NCBI GenBank assembly: GCA_050246795.1
Contig: JBFWVJ010000004.1
Coordinates: 1 to 64,000 of the forward strand
Source: JBFWVJ01 sp050246795
Lineage (GTDB): Bacteria; Patescibacteriota; Gracilibacteria; JAUYGZ01
DNA length: 64,000 nucleotides
Direction: 5' to 3'
The notes beneath the pieces are model-generated. The model ran no database searches. It was not told where the DNA came from and was given only the letters and a program-made list of their open reading frames with translations. This document shows, piece by piece, positions 33,633 to 41,578 of the stretch. A program made the translations under genes and the position numbers. Each line of letters begins with the position of its first letter. Positions within the stretch are counted from its first letter, which is position 1.

Positions 33633-34769
33633 TTAGCTTTGCTGGAGGAAAAATTTGTCACTGCTGAGGGTGACCCCTAAAGGTCGAATGACGACTTCCC
33701 GTGTGGGTGACGAATCCACATGTCCACCGATCAGAGCGTTGATGTTTTTCTTCCGTGCGATCTGGATGATTTTTTCAGCGTCTTTTTTGTTTTCGGCGAA
33801 GATGACGAGACCCAGCCCGTAATTGAAGACGGTGATCATGTCTTGTGCGGTCATGCCGGAGTGTTCTTCGACAAAGCGGAAGACTTCTGGGACTGGCAGC
33901 ATTTCTTCGACGACATAACGGAGGTCTTTCTTTGATCTCATAATTTTCTGCCAGCCGTGGCCGGTAATGGGCTCAATGTTCGTCGGATGGATCCCTGCTT
34001 TTAGGATCTCTTGAATCAGTGGCGTGTAGAGGATGGATCGGTTGTTGATGGCTTTCCAGTATTCTTGTCCGCTGGGGAGTTGGGTGCGGTATCCGTGAGG
34101 GAGATTTTCTGCCAATTGACGGAGGGAAGTAAAGCCGTTTTCATTGGGTCCAGTGCTTTCGATGAAGACCATGATGTTCCCTTTTTTGAGCTTGCTGCCG
34201 TCTACTGGTGGGATCCCTGCCGGCATCATGCCGAAGAGGGCTCCGGCGATATCGATTTTTTCGGGGTAAATTTTCGTCTTCAGCTGAGGTGTCTCGCCGG
34301 AAAAATAGACGCAGCCCACTTCTTTGCAACCGTCAACAAATCCCTCCAAAAAGCCTTTCATGAAGGTTTTGTTGAAGACGATTTCCGGAGTGCTGGAGGG
34401 GAGGTACAGGGAAATAAGCACCGTCTGCATCCCGCTGGAAGCGGCGTCATTGGTGGTGACGGAGAGGGTTTTGATCCCGATATTGTACCAGAATTCCAGC
34501 GCTTCTGCTTCTGACATATCATCTGGCCTGGCGTCGTCGGCTGTCCCCAGACCTTCCGGCAGGAGGGTGATGTGGAGTTTATCGGCTTTGGATTTCAAAA
34601 AAGGCTTCAGGTCGAGGGCGAAGACGTTGGCACTGGCACCCAGACGTCCCTTCGGGATGAAGCCGAATTTCTTCGCAAATGTTTGCGTTTTTTTGGCGGC
34701 TTCGATAAAGGCGTTCTTTGCATTATCAAGCGTATCGTAGTCGACGTGGTCCAATTTTTGCGAAGCCAT
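33633..34769 (-). CDS. PurM (AIR synthase)-like ATP-dependent enzyme
   Basis: A 378-residue protein of the PurM superfamily, whose classical member closes formylglycinamidine ribotide to aminoimidazole ribotide. Family positions are recognisable: FSGETPQL where AIR synthase has GGETAEMP, STGPNENGFTSLR for the SxGLHSNG loop, ITGHGWQKIMR for TGGG, and FNYGLGLVIF for the late FNMGIG. The N-terminal GLGTADDARPDD replaces the usual DGVGTK, so it may act on another substrate. It lies between the amidohydrolase-like gene and the amidotransferase gene in one run. Confidence 0.75.
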   Translation of the reverse strand: MASQKLDHVDYDTLDNAKNAFIEAAKKTQTFAKKFGFIPKGRLGASANVFALDLKPFLKSKADKLHITLLPEGLGTADDARPDDMSEAEALEFWYNIGIKTLSVTTNDAASSGMQTVLISLYLPSSTPEIVFNKTFMKGFLEGFVDGCKEVGCVYFSGETPQLKTKIYPEKIDIAGALFGMMPAGIPPVDGSKLKKGNIMVFIESTGPNENGFTSLRQLAENLPHGYRTQLPSGQEYWKAINNRSILYTPLIQEILKAGIHPTNIEPITGHGWQKIMRSKKDLRYVVEEMLPVPEVFRFVEEHSGMTAQDMITVFNYGLGLVIFAENKKDAEKIIQIARKKNINALIGGHVDSSPTREVVIRPLGVTLSSDKFFLQQS

Positions 34770-34787
34770 GGGTACTGAAAAGTGCTT

Positions 34788-35696
34788 CTAGTGTACCAGT
34801 AGTTTTGGATCCGATAAACGTTGATTTATGACTTCGGCAATAGCTCCTCCGATGACATGCATGAGTCCGGCAAGCTTTGTTTCGTCATAGTCGAGTTTGG
34901 AAATGTCAAAACCTTCGTGATCGACTGGAACCTTTGACCCCCAGTCCTTGGTAAGGTCGATGTTGAAATACGACTTTGCCAGCTCTGCCCATTCTGTGCC
35001 CAGGTGGATGTTGCTGAGCCGAAATGTCCCACTTTGTTCGTGCTCAATTCCGTGGTCTTTGAGGGCTTTGCAGACTGCTTTGATGACCACTTTGTCCCCC
35101 AAGGATCTCGTTTCGTCTCCGATCGTTTGAGAGGTGATAATGTCTATTTTCCGTGGATTGTCAGGATTGATATCCCAGCTTTTTATGAAGTCTTTGAGGT
35201 TGTCTGGGTTGACCTCTATGACTCTCCGTGGGTTTGTCGGTGACATCGTGTGTAGGTCGATGACCATACCTGCTTGCATGATTTTCTTTTTGATTTCTCG
35301 ATAGGCTATGCGATACATGCTCAGCAGGCGCTTCTTTAGGTATGAGTGTTGTTCATGGTCAAATGTTTTCCAGAGTGCTCGTTCTTCAATGCGGTTCATG
35401 TCTAAAATTCCCCGAGGAATCATTATTTTTATAACCTGCACCCGGATTCCTCCTTGGAAATGACCGACGATATTTTTTGCCAGAAGTTCCGCTGCCTCAG
35501 TGGCAAAGACGTCTTGCTCGATCGTCAAAAATTTTTTGTAGGTTTCTTCGTCGACTTTCACCGCGTCGAGCATCTCGTTGAGTAAGTCGGGATACTCGAA
35601 TGCGAATTGGTCATAGGATGCATCGTGTGGTACCAGGATGTTGATCGCTCCTTCGTCAGGTCCTTTCCCATATCTGGTCACATGAAGTGGATTCAT
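34788..35696 (-). CDS. N-formylglutamate amidohydrolase-like protein
   Basis: A 302-residue protein resembling the N-formylglutamate amidohydrolase/HutG-type zinc hydrolase family. Hints are NILVPHDASY near the start, IPRGILDMNR (about 96-105) and MVIDLHTMSPTNP (about 140-152), which match the family's metal and substrate motifs. No hut genes adjoin; instead it opens a run with PurM-like and amidotransferase genes, spaced 18 bases. It may handle an N-formyl or amide intermediate there, but this is inference. Confidence 0.65.
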   Translation of the reverse strand: MNPLHVTRYGKGPDEGAINILVPHDASYDQFAFEYPDLLNEMLDAVKVDEETYKKFLTIEQDVFATEAAELLAKNIVGHFQGGIRVQVIKIMIPRGILDMNRIEERALWKTFDHEQHSYLKKRLLSMYRIAYREIKKKIMQAGMVIDLHTMSPTNPRRVIEVNPDNLKDFIKSWDINPDNPRKIDIITSQTIGDETRSLGDKVVIKAVCKALKDHGIEHEQSGTFRLSNIHLGTEWAELAKSYFNIDLTKDWGSKVPVDHEGFDISKLDYDETKLAGLMHVIGGAIAEVINQRLSDPKLLVH

Positions 35697-35751
35697 TTGG
35701 AAAATCAGGTGAGTTTTCTATAAAGGTCTTCACCGGGATCGTCAAACATTT

Positions 35752-35988
35752 TCAGGCTTGTTTTTCTTCACAGAGGGCAAATCTCGGAACCATTTTTCCT
35801 TCCACTTCGACTGATCCCAGAAACATCTCGACGGGACGTGCCCACAGGACGTCCTTTCCAAAGTCTTCGGATTCGTAGAGAGCTTGATAGAATACGAGTT
35901 TTTCCAGGGTTTCCGAATGAAATCCGGTTCCCAAAACCCGGTACTGTTTTCCTTTGTAGTGCCGGTAGATGCCGGGCGAGGGGAGCAT
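35752..35988 (-). CDS. DUF1653 domain protein
   Basis: A 78-residue protein made of one DUF1653 domain: GIYRHYKGKQYRVLGTG, HSETLEKLVFYQALYES, then LWARPVEMFLGSVEV and MVPRF. This small beta-rich domain is widespread and of unknown function. It lies between the amidohydrolase-like gene and the DUF559 element. Confidence 0.8.
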   Translation of the reverse strand: MLPSPGIYRHYKGKQYRVLGTGFHSETLEKLVFYQALYESEDFGKDVLWARPVEMFLGSVEVEGKMVPRFALCEEKQA

Positions 35989-36038
35989 GGGGGAGGGTTA
36001 GTGGGGATAGAGGGAAACTGGGAAGAAAAAAGCCCTTT

Positions 36039-36416
36039 CAACCCCCAGCCCCTAACTAGGGGAGTTCCCCCTCAGCTTTTTTCTGAAATGGAGTGGAGAA
36101 TTTTTTTCAGGACTTCGTCAATGTCATTATAAATTTCTTCATTTTTAAATCGAATGATTTTGTATCCTGCATCAATGATAAACTTTTCGCGCCAATCGAC
36201 CACATACTGTCCTATCCCATGCTGTCTTCGGAATCGATGGCCTTCTAGATTTCTCTTCTTCAGTTTCTCCCAAAGCATCGCTTCGGCTCTCGTAGGATCG
36301 CTTCTGAGTTCGAAACGTCTTTGCTTCATACTTTTCCATCCTGGAGTGGGCTTATTTTTCATTTTTTCATTTATTTGCGCGGCATGGGTGCTCCCCTAGT
36401 TAGGGGCTGGGGGTTG
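36039..36416. repeat. 26-base inverted repeats bracketing a DUF559 gene
   Basis: The sequence at 36039-36064 (beginning CAACCCCCAGCCCCTAACTA) is exactly repeated in inverted orientation at 36391-36416. Each arm contains its own near-palindrome CCCCTAACTAGGGG. The DUF559 gene lies wholly between the arms. The right arm supplies the last codons of the neighbouring flavoprotein gene. The arrangement looks like a small mobile or mobilised unit. Confidence 0.8.
36072..36362 (-). CDS. shortened DUF559 (Vsr-like endonuclease family) protein
   Basis: A 96-residue protein. The N-terminus matches DUF559: RFELRSDPTRAEAMLWEKLKK, then RRQHGIGQYVVDW. The C-terminus YKIIRFKNEEIYNDIDEVL also matches. Between them, after YVVDW, the usual stretch of roughly 35 residues with the LVIELDGGxH catalytic core is absent and the frame continues, so the gene looks internally deleted and is probably inactive as a nuclease. 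The start may also be the internal Met at 36329. It is bracketed by 26-base inverted repeats. Confidence 0.7.
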   Translation of the reverse strand: MKNKPTPGWKSMKQRRFELRSDPTRAEAMLWEKLKKRNLEGHRFRRQHGIGQYVVDWREKFIIDAGYKIIRFKNEEIYNDIDEVLKKILHSISEKS

Positions 36417-37660
36417 AGGGAGTCGCAAATGCTTTTCCCTGCCAGTCTCCCGGTCGCCCAGGACGACTGCAGGTTGAAGCCGCCGGTTACTCCATCGACG
36501 TCCAGGATTTCCCCGGCGAAGAAGAGCCCTGGGCACATTTTAGACTGCATGGTTTTCGGATCGACTTCGCTGAGTACCACGCCTCCGGCGGTGACAAATT
36601 CGTCTCCTGGACGACGGGCGATGAAGTGAACCGTCAGTTTTCCAGTGAGCAGATCAATGATGTTGATTCGATCCTTCTTCGAAAGTTCCGCGGCTTTTTT
36701 TTGTGGCGCAATGCCAGCCAGTTCCAAAAGTGTGTCGACCAGTCGATGGGGCAGATATTCATTCAAGAGGTTGTTCACTTGTCGCGCTCCATTTTCCTGG
36801 AATTTCATTTTTAGTGTTTCATCCCATTGGTGCGCATTCATCTCCGCTCTGGGAATAATCTTTATTTGGAGAGCTGTGTCCTTGCTGATTGGGGTGAAGG
36901 CGAGATGGGATGACAGCGCGAAGGTAGCTGGACCTGAAATGCCGAAGTGAGTGAAAATGATCGGGCCGATCGCTGATTTCATTTCTCCATCTTCAGCAAC
37001 GGCTTCCAGTTTTGCGTTGTCTAGGGATAGGCCGGAGAGTTTTTTGGGCCATTCTTCCTGTGTTAAGAAGCTGTTTAATGAAGGCCCGAGTTTGGTGATG
37101 CTATGGCCGCAAGCTTGAGCGAAGGTGTATCCGTCGCCTTTGGATCCGGTGTGTTGGTAGGCGTTGCCGCCGGTCGTCAAGACAACGACGTCAGTTCGGA
37201 GTTCGGAGTCGGGAGTTCGGAGAAGAAATGCATTTTCTTTTCGTTCGACTGATAGGATCGTTTGGTTGAGGTGAACTCGAACCTTGTTTTTCTCAAAAAG
37301 TTTTTCGAAGGCGCCGACGACGTCCTTTCCTTTGTTGGATCTGGGGAACACGCGTAGGTCTTCTTCGATTTTTAGTGGTACCCCGTGGGACTCAAACCAT
37401 TCAAAGACCTTCTCCGGTGGGAAATCGTACATCGCGGTCTTGATGAAGTCTGCTCCGCGCGTGTACTTGCTGAACAAGATCTTTTTGTCGGTGATGCCGG
37501 TGGTGACATTGCAGCGTCCACCGCCACTGATGATGACCTTTGCTCCCAGGTGAGGGTTTCGTTCAAAGAGGTGGATTTCAGCATCCAGGTGCTCTTCGAT
37601 GAGCGTGGCTGCGCACATCAGACCAGCTGCTCCTCCGCCGATGATGGCTATTTTTTTCAT
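36371..37660 (-). CDS. HI0933/BaiN-like flavoprotein
   Basis: A 429-residue FAD-dependent oxidoreductase of unknown substrate. It begins MKKIAIIGGGAAGLMCAATL (Rossmann FAD site), then GAKVIISGGGRCNVT, VVLTTGGNAYQHTGSKGDGY, and near the end GLFFAGEILDVDGVTGGFNLQ, all diagnostic. The ATG at 37660 is used; the frame continues upstream without family similarity. The last residues (NPQPLTRGAPMPRK) are encoded by the right arm of the inverted repeat, so the original C-terminus was altered. Confidence 0.88.
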   Translation of the reverse strand: MKKIAIIGGGAAGLMCAATLIEEHLDAEIHLFERNPHLGAKVIISGGGRCNVTTGITDKKILFSKYTRGADFIKTAMYDFPPEKVFEWFESHGVPLKIEEDLRVFPRSNKGKDVVGAFEKLFEKNKVRVHLNQTILSVERKENAFLLRTPDSELRTDVVVLTTGGNAYQHTGSKGDGYTFAQACGHSITKLGPSLNSFLTQEEWPKKLSGLSLDNAKLEAVAEDGEMKSAIGPIIFTHFGISGPATFALSSHLAFTPISKDTALQIKIIPRAEMNAHQWDETLKMKFQENGARQVNNLLNEYLPHRLVDTLLELAGIAPQKKAAELSKKDRINIIDLLTGKLTVHFIARRPGDEFVTAGGVVLSEVDPKTMQSKMCPGLFFAGEILDVDGVTGGFNLQSSWATGRLAGKSICDSLNPQPLTRGAPMPRK

Positions 37661-37714
37661 TCCGTAAAGAGATCGAATCAGGTACATTGAGTATACTTCC
37701 TTTTTTTTGTTTTT

Positions 37715-38344
37715 ATGAGCGCTTCGAAATATTCTCACGATGAAACCCTCTCAACGACCCGTATTGAGATTTTCAGTGATGCTATCATGGCGATCATCAT
37801 GACGCTTTTGGTTTTAGAAATCGAACTCCCTGTTTTACCGGAAGGATTTACGAATCAACAGGCCCTCGATGGGTTGATCCATGTGTTGCCTCATTTTTTG
37901 AGTTTCACCCTCAGCTTTCTGGTGATCGCGATCATCTGGGTCAATCATCATCATTTTTTTCACCGCTTGAGGCACGCCGATCGAGGACTGCTGTGGTTTA
38001 ATAATTTATTGCTGTTCTGGATCTGTTTCATCCCATTTCCCACGTCGTTTGTCGGTGAATACTACACGGAGCCTGTTCCGGTCTTGTTTTACGGGGTTGT
38101 CTTTTTCTTCATGGCGACCAGTTTCGCTTTGGCCCATTACCATGCTTGTAACCATGGGCTTTTTCGGCAGGATGTTTCGAAGGCATTCTTAAAACGAGAA
38201 GTCCAGCGGAGCTTTGTTGCGCCGATCTTATATTTGATCTCCGTGCCCGTTGCTCTTTTTAGTCCGAGCGCCGCGCTGGGGATTTTCGTTTTGGTGCCCT
38301 TGCTGTACTTTTTGCCCGCCGCGACGGTGATGGCGGATGCTTAG
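37715..38344 (+). CDS. TMEM175-family potassium channel (DUF1211)
   Basis: A 209-residue membrane protein. TTRIEIFSDAIMAIIMTLLVLEIELP in the first helix holds the family's RxxxFSD signature and pore-lining residues; the following five hydrophobic helices include WVNHHHFFHRL. Bacterial homologues form tetrameric K+ channels. Divergent from the flavoprotein. Its 3' end overlaps the DUF1801 gene by 86 bases in antisense. Confidence 0.85.
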   Translation: MSASKYSHDETLSTTRIEIFSDAIMAIIMTLLVLEIELPVLPEGFTNQQALDGLIHVLPHFLSFTLSFLVIAIIWVNHHHFFHRLRHADRGLLWFNNLLLFWICFIPFPTSFVGEYYTEPVPVLFYGVVFFFMATSFALAHYHACNHGLFRQDVSKAFLKREVQRSFVAPILYLISVPVALFSPSAALGIFVLVPLLYFLPAATVMADA

Positions 38345-38714
38345 GCTTTTTCCCGTACTTCTGTTCCACTTCTTTGACTCGAAACAGCACGATCTGCTGG
38401 ATGAGATCGTAGGGAATGGGTTGATCGTAAGGGAATTGAATGGAGCCCTTGCCGGTCACATACTCTTCGAGCTGTTTTGTGAACGCTGCATTTCCGGTGG
38501 GGGTGGCATAGAATCCCAGGTGGGTTTTCATGGCTCCGAAATACACCAGTGGCTTCTTGTGGAGCTTGTAGGCGGGCATCATATAGCTGATACTTTCTAC
38601 CGCTTCTGGCGCGCTTTTTTTGATAATACCTCTGATCTTCTTCAAGATGCTTTGGGCTTCTTGGGGAGAGTTCTGGATGTATTCATCGACGGTTTTGCCA
38701 AGCGATCTCATCAT
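38259..38714 (-). CDS. DUF1801 protein with an overprinted basic tail
   Basis: A 151-residue protein. Residues 1-120 form a DUF1801 domain (TVDEYIQNSPQEAQSILKKIR, ESISYMMPAYKLHKKPLVYF, FPYDQPIPYDLI), a family that includes frataxin-like iron chaperones. The last 30 residues are Arg, Lys, Pro and Ser-rich (PKHPPSPSRRAKSTARAPKR) and are encoded antisense to the 3' end of the TMEM175 gene. The tail looks as if the gene lost an earlier stop and read into its neighbour. Confidence 0.75.
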   Translation of the reverse strand: MMRSLGKTVDEYIQNSPQEAQSILKKIRGIIKKSAPEAVESISYMMPAYKLHKKPLVYFGAMKTHLGFYATPTGNAAFTKQLEEYVTGKGSIQFPYDQPIPYDLIQQIVLFRVKEVEQKYGKKPKHPPSPSRRAKSTARAPKRKSPARRSD

Positions 38715-38815
38715 GGTGATTGATTAGGTCTGCAAACAGAATATCTTGGATTCGATGATGGATCCAAAGAATTCATTTGGACTCCTGAAAGTTTTTGAGT
38801 AAAGTATTCGAGCGC

Positions 38816-38905
38816 GGAGGGATGGCAGAGTGGTCGAATGCGGCGGTCTTGAAAACCGTTAGACCCGAAAGGGTCTCGGGGGTTCGAATCCCTCTCCCTC
38901 CGCCA
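38816..38905 (+). tRNA. tRNA-Ser (anticodon TGA)
   Basis: Ninety bases including an encoded CCA. Acceptor GGAGGGA pairs with TCCCTCC, the anticodon loop is CTTGAAA, the long variable arm is GACCCGAAAGGGTC, typical of serine tRNAs, and the T-arm contains GGTTCGAATCC. Confidence 0.95.
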
Positions 38906-38922
38906 TTTTTCAAGTGATATTG

Positions 38923-39483
38923 ATGTCCAAGCGGTATCTTGCCCTTCTCAGGGGCATCAATGTCGGTGGGAACAACATCATCAAGATGACAGACTTGAAG
39001 AGCTGTTTTGAGCGCTTGGGCTTCACTGACGTCCGGACCTATATCCAGAGTGGCAATGTGCTGTTTTCAGCCAAGTCCAGTTCCGTCCGGAAGCTTGAGC
39101 TGGAGATCGAGACTGCCTTGTCGGCTGAGTTTCAGTACAAGTCCACGGTGGTGGTCATTTCTCGAGAGATGATGAAGAAGGTCATGAGCGAATTGCCAAA
39201 GGGGTTTGGCACCCGGCCGCTTCACTATCGATATGATGTGGTGTTTTTCAAGAAAGCACTGACTCCTCAGAAAGCTTTGAAGGCTTTTGAATTGAGAGAA
39301 GGTGTTGATAGTACCTCCATCGGCACTCATGCCATTTATTTTACGCGCTTGATCAAAGAGATCACCAAGAGCCGTATTTCAAAAGTCGTTCAGAAGCCAG
39401 AGTACCAGTTCATGACGATCAGGAATTGGAATACGACGAGCAAGCTTCATCATCTTATTACCGAAGCGGTTGACCGTGCGTGA
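38923..39483 (+). CDS. DUF1697 protein
   Basis: A 186-residue single-domain DUF1697 protein: MSKRYLALLRGINVGGNNI, then DLKSCFERLGFTDVRTYIQSG near residue 30, and the C-terminal KPEYQFMTIRNWNTTSKLH. The family is common in soil bacteria and has no established role. It begins 17 bases after the tRNA gene. Its last 34 bases overlap the convergent membrane protein gene. Confidence 0.85.
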   Translation: MSKRYLALLRGINVGGNNIIKMTDLKSCFERLGFTDVRTYIQSGNVLFSAKSSSVRKLELEIETALSAEFQYKSTVVVISREMMKKVMSELPKGFGTRPLHYRYDVVFFKKALTPQKALKAFELREGVDSTSIGTHAIYFTRLIKEITKSRISKVVQKPEYQFMTIRNWNTTSKLHHLITEAVDRA

Positions 39484-40319
39484 CAGTTTATATGGTTCTT
39501 TATTTGAGCTCCGATCAGGATGATCAAGGAGACGATGGAGGATGGTTGGAGTCCGAGGAGGGAACTGTTGAGGTACACTAAGCCTGACACGGCTGCTATG
39601 AAGAGCAACACATTTGCTGGGGGTGTTTGGTGATGCAGGTATTTTTCTGAAAGTATTTGATAGTGTTCTCTTATCTCATTTGGGCCGTGATTTTTGCCAG
39701 GAAGCAATCCTCCAATAACAACTGCATTCGTAGATAAAGTTGGCAGCAGAAATCCCACGAGAAACATACTTACAGGATTTCTTCCAATGATTGCGCCCGG
39801 TGTTTGATTGTACAAGAAGCTGAGGTCTCCCACGACATACCAAATGATGAGGAGAATGCTGAAACTATGTACGAGACTTGCCCCTACGGTGAACGGTTTA
39901 GAGAGTTGGCGGTTCGTGACGTTGATGTAGATCGAGATGAGAAAGAATGCGATGGACAGAATGATGAGTGGTTCGCCATTGCGTATGAGATCATTTTGTA
40001 TGAGCACGGCCATCAGCGCTGTCGACCAGATGAAAACGTCCCACTCTTGGATTTTTGGTGATAGGAACAGCCCTACTACCCCACCGACCGTCACGCAGAT
40101 GTAAGTCGTCACGATCGTGATACTTTGTTGAAAGTCGAGAAAAATTACAATGCCCAAAAAGATCAGTGCGTACACTAGTATCATCCCGATGAGTACTTTC
40201 TCTGAGAGGCTTCTATTTTTTGACTCACCGCTTATTTTTGTCTTCGACAAGACCATCATCAGTATTTGTACTGCGCTTCCTGCCATCAGCATGATGGTGT
40301 TTTGGAGTTGAGGGTTCAT
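39450..40319 (-). CDS. multi-pass membrane protein of unknown family
   Basis: A 289-residue protein with about eight hydrophobic helices, starting MNPQLQNTIMLMAGSAVQ. A soluble loop near GKNHGPNEIREHYQILSEKY faces one side. No transporter signature is recognised. The ATG at 40319 is preferred to upstream in-frame starts with no hydrophobic pattern. It is divergent from the broken membrane gene that follows. Confidence 0.55.
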   Translation of the reverse strand: MNPQLQNTIMLMAGSAVQILMMVLSKTKISGESKNRSLSEKVLIGMILVYALIFLGIVIFLDFQQSITIVTTYICVTVGGVVGLFLSPKIQEWDVFIWSTALMAVLIQNDLIRNGEPLIILSIAFFLISIYINVTNRQLSKPFTVGASLVHSFSILLIIWYVVGDLSFLYNQTPGAIIGRNPVSMFLVGFLLPTLSTNAVVIGGLLPGKNHGPNEIREHYQILSEKYLHHQTPPANVLLFIAAVSGLVYLNSSLLGLQPSSIVSLIILIGAQIKNHINCHARSTASVIR

Positions 40320-40458
40320 CGTGGTAGACGAGTAGAATTTTTTTTCGTGTATCATTTTGCTACACTTGAAATGATTTACCAAATGTCCCATATCGCATTT
40401 CTTCCAATACTTTCTCTGCTACCTAATTCCCTCGTTTATTCTGGGTGCGGTTTGGCAT

Positions 40459-40767
40459 GTGGCGGTGTTTCCGAAGTACTACCAGAAGTTGGCGATCTAC
40501 TCTCGTATCGACAGACCTCGGTTTGAGTTCGGTCTCTCTGCTATGATTTTGCAAGGTCTTGTCGTGTCATACTTGTATCCGTTAGTTGCTGACCAATGGC
40601 TCTTCGGACTCGGGCTTTTTATCACGCTTGAGAGTTTTATGGTCTTCGCGGAAGTGGGCAAGCAGGACACCAGCTCCCTTGGCGGGTTCTTGCTTATCCA
40701 AACTTCTTTTTGTGCTCTCCAGGCTTTGATCGTGACCCTCATTTTCGGTTTTATCCCATTTCTATAA
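40459..40767 (+). CDS. small membrane protein with an unclear or broken 5' end
   Basis: From GTG 40459 the frame encodes 102 residues with three hydrophobic helices (ending LIVTLIFGFIPFL). In the same frame upstream to 40375 there is a further convincing helix (FFQYFLCYLIPSFILGAVWH) with no ATG, GTG or TTG. A good ATG (40371 or 40383) sits in another frame, so one base change between about 40383 and 40400 would join them. It may be a real frameshift, a sequence error or a rare start codon. No named family is recognised. Confidence 0.5.
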   Translation: MAVFPKYYQKLAIYSRIDRPRFEFGLSAMILQGLVVSYLYPLVADQWLFGLGLFITLESFMVFAEVGKQDTSSLGGFLLIQTSFCALQALIVTLIFGFIPFL

Positions 40768-40770
40768 TCC

Positions 40771-41079
40771 ATGGCTCAGGCAACTTTCCCCACCGGCGTG
40801 GTCCACGACACTCCAGCAGATCTTCGCAAAGCTTTGATGAGTTCTGCGGTTGCGCTGACGGCTTGGGAGAGTATCACCCCGCTCGCCCGCAATGAATTTA
40901 TTTGTTGGGTGGAAGATGCGAAGCGGCCGGAGACAAGGGCCAAGAGGATCGATGTGGCGCTTTCGAAGTTGGAAGATGGGGAGCGGAGGCCTTGCTGTTG
41001 GATTGGGTGTATTCATCGTACTGATAAGGCGATCAGTCCTTCGGTGCAGGGGATTCTTAGCAGGCGCAAGAAGAAATAA
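40771..41079 (+). CDS. YdeI/OmpD-associated (OmdA) family protein
   Basis: A 102-residue protein of the YdeI/OmdA type: DTPADLRKALMSSAVALTAWE, then the strongly conserved TPLARNEFICWVEDAKRPETRAKRI and GERRPCCWIGC. Its role is unknown; YdeI relatives appear in envelope stress and peptide resistance. It follows the broken membrane gene by three bases and is followed by a long palindrome. Confidence 0.82.
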   Translation: MAQATFPTGVVHDTPADLRKALMSSAVALTAWESITPLARNEFICWVEDAKRPETRAKRIDVALSKLEDGERRPCCWIGCIHRTDKAISPSVQGILSRRKKK

Positions 41080-41082
41080 CTT

Positions 41083-41203
41083 TTTTTCCATTCCGACCGA
41101 AGGTCTGTACTCAGACCGTAGTGGAGGAATCCCTCTCCCTACCCTTGCCAAGGGATTCCTCCGCTCCACCATGAGTACATGGTTCCGGTCGGAATGGAAA
41201 AAC
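41083..41203. repeat. long palindrome of the dispersed repeat family
   Basis: TTTTTTCCATTCCGACCG (from 41083) faces CGGTCGGAATGGAAAAA (to 41203), and GTGGAGGAATCCCT (41121-41134) faces AGGGATTCCTCCGCTCCAC (41150-41168). The whole 120 bases can form one hairpin. The outer arms match the copy at 11708 and resemble the one at 999, making it the best preserved member in the window. Confidence 0.8.
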
Positions 41204-41227
41204 GTTTTACAACTTTACTTAATCCTT

Positions 41228-41578
41228 ATGACTCACAAAGAAATCGTTCGAGAAATCAATCGCGGCTTTGAACTCGATGACCACGATATGATCATGCAGC
41301 ACATTCATGATGATGTAGTGTGGTTTTGTCCTGGGGCGTTCACCGCGAAGGGTGCGGCTGAGTTCCGCAAGCATATTCGGGATGATGTGTCATTTTCTGG
41401 TACTCCGAAGATTACGACCAAGAATGAGATCGCGGAGGGTGAATGGTTGGCGGTGGAGGGTGAGGTGAAGGTTTTGTTGAAATCGGGCCAGCCGATTGAG
41501 TTGTATTTTCATGACACCTATCGGTTCAAGGACAACAAGGTGATCGAGATGACGTCGTATTTGGTGCCGAAGACATAA
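41228..41578 (+). CDS. NTF2-like (SnoaL) protein
   Basis: A 116-residue alpha+beta cone protein: MTHKEIVREINRGFELDDHD, MQHIHDDVVWFCPG and the late YFHDTYRFKDNKVIEMTSYL follow the NTF2-like order. Such proteins bind or isomerise small ligands; none can be named. It lies between two palindromes and looks like a single-gene unit. Confidence 0.8.
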   Translation: MTHKEIVREINRGFELDDHDMIMQHIHDDVVWFCPGAFTAKGAAEFRKHIRDDVSFSGTPKITTKNEIAEGEWLAVEGEVKVLLKSGQPIELYFHDTYRFKDNKVIEMTSYLVPKT

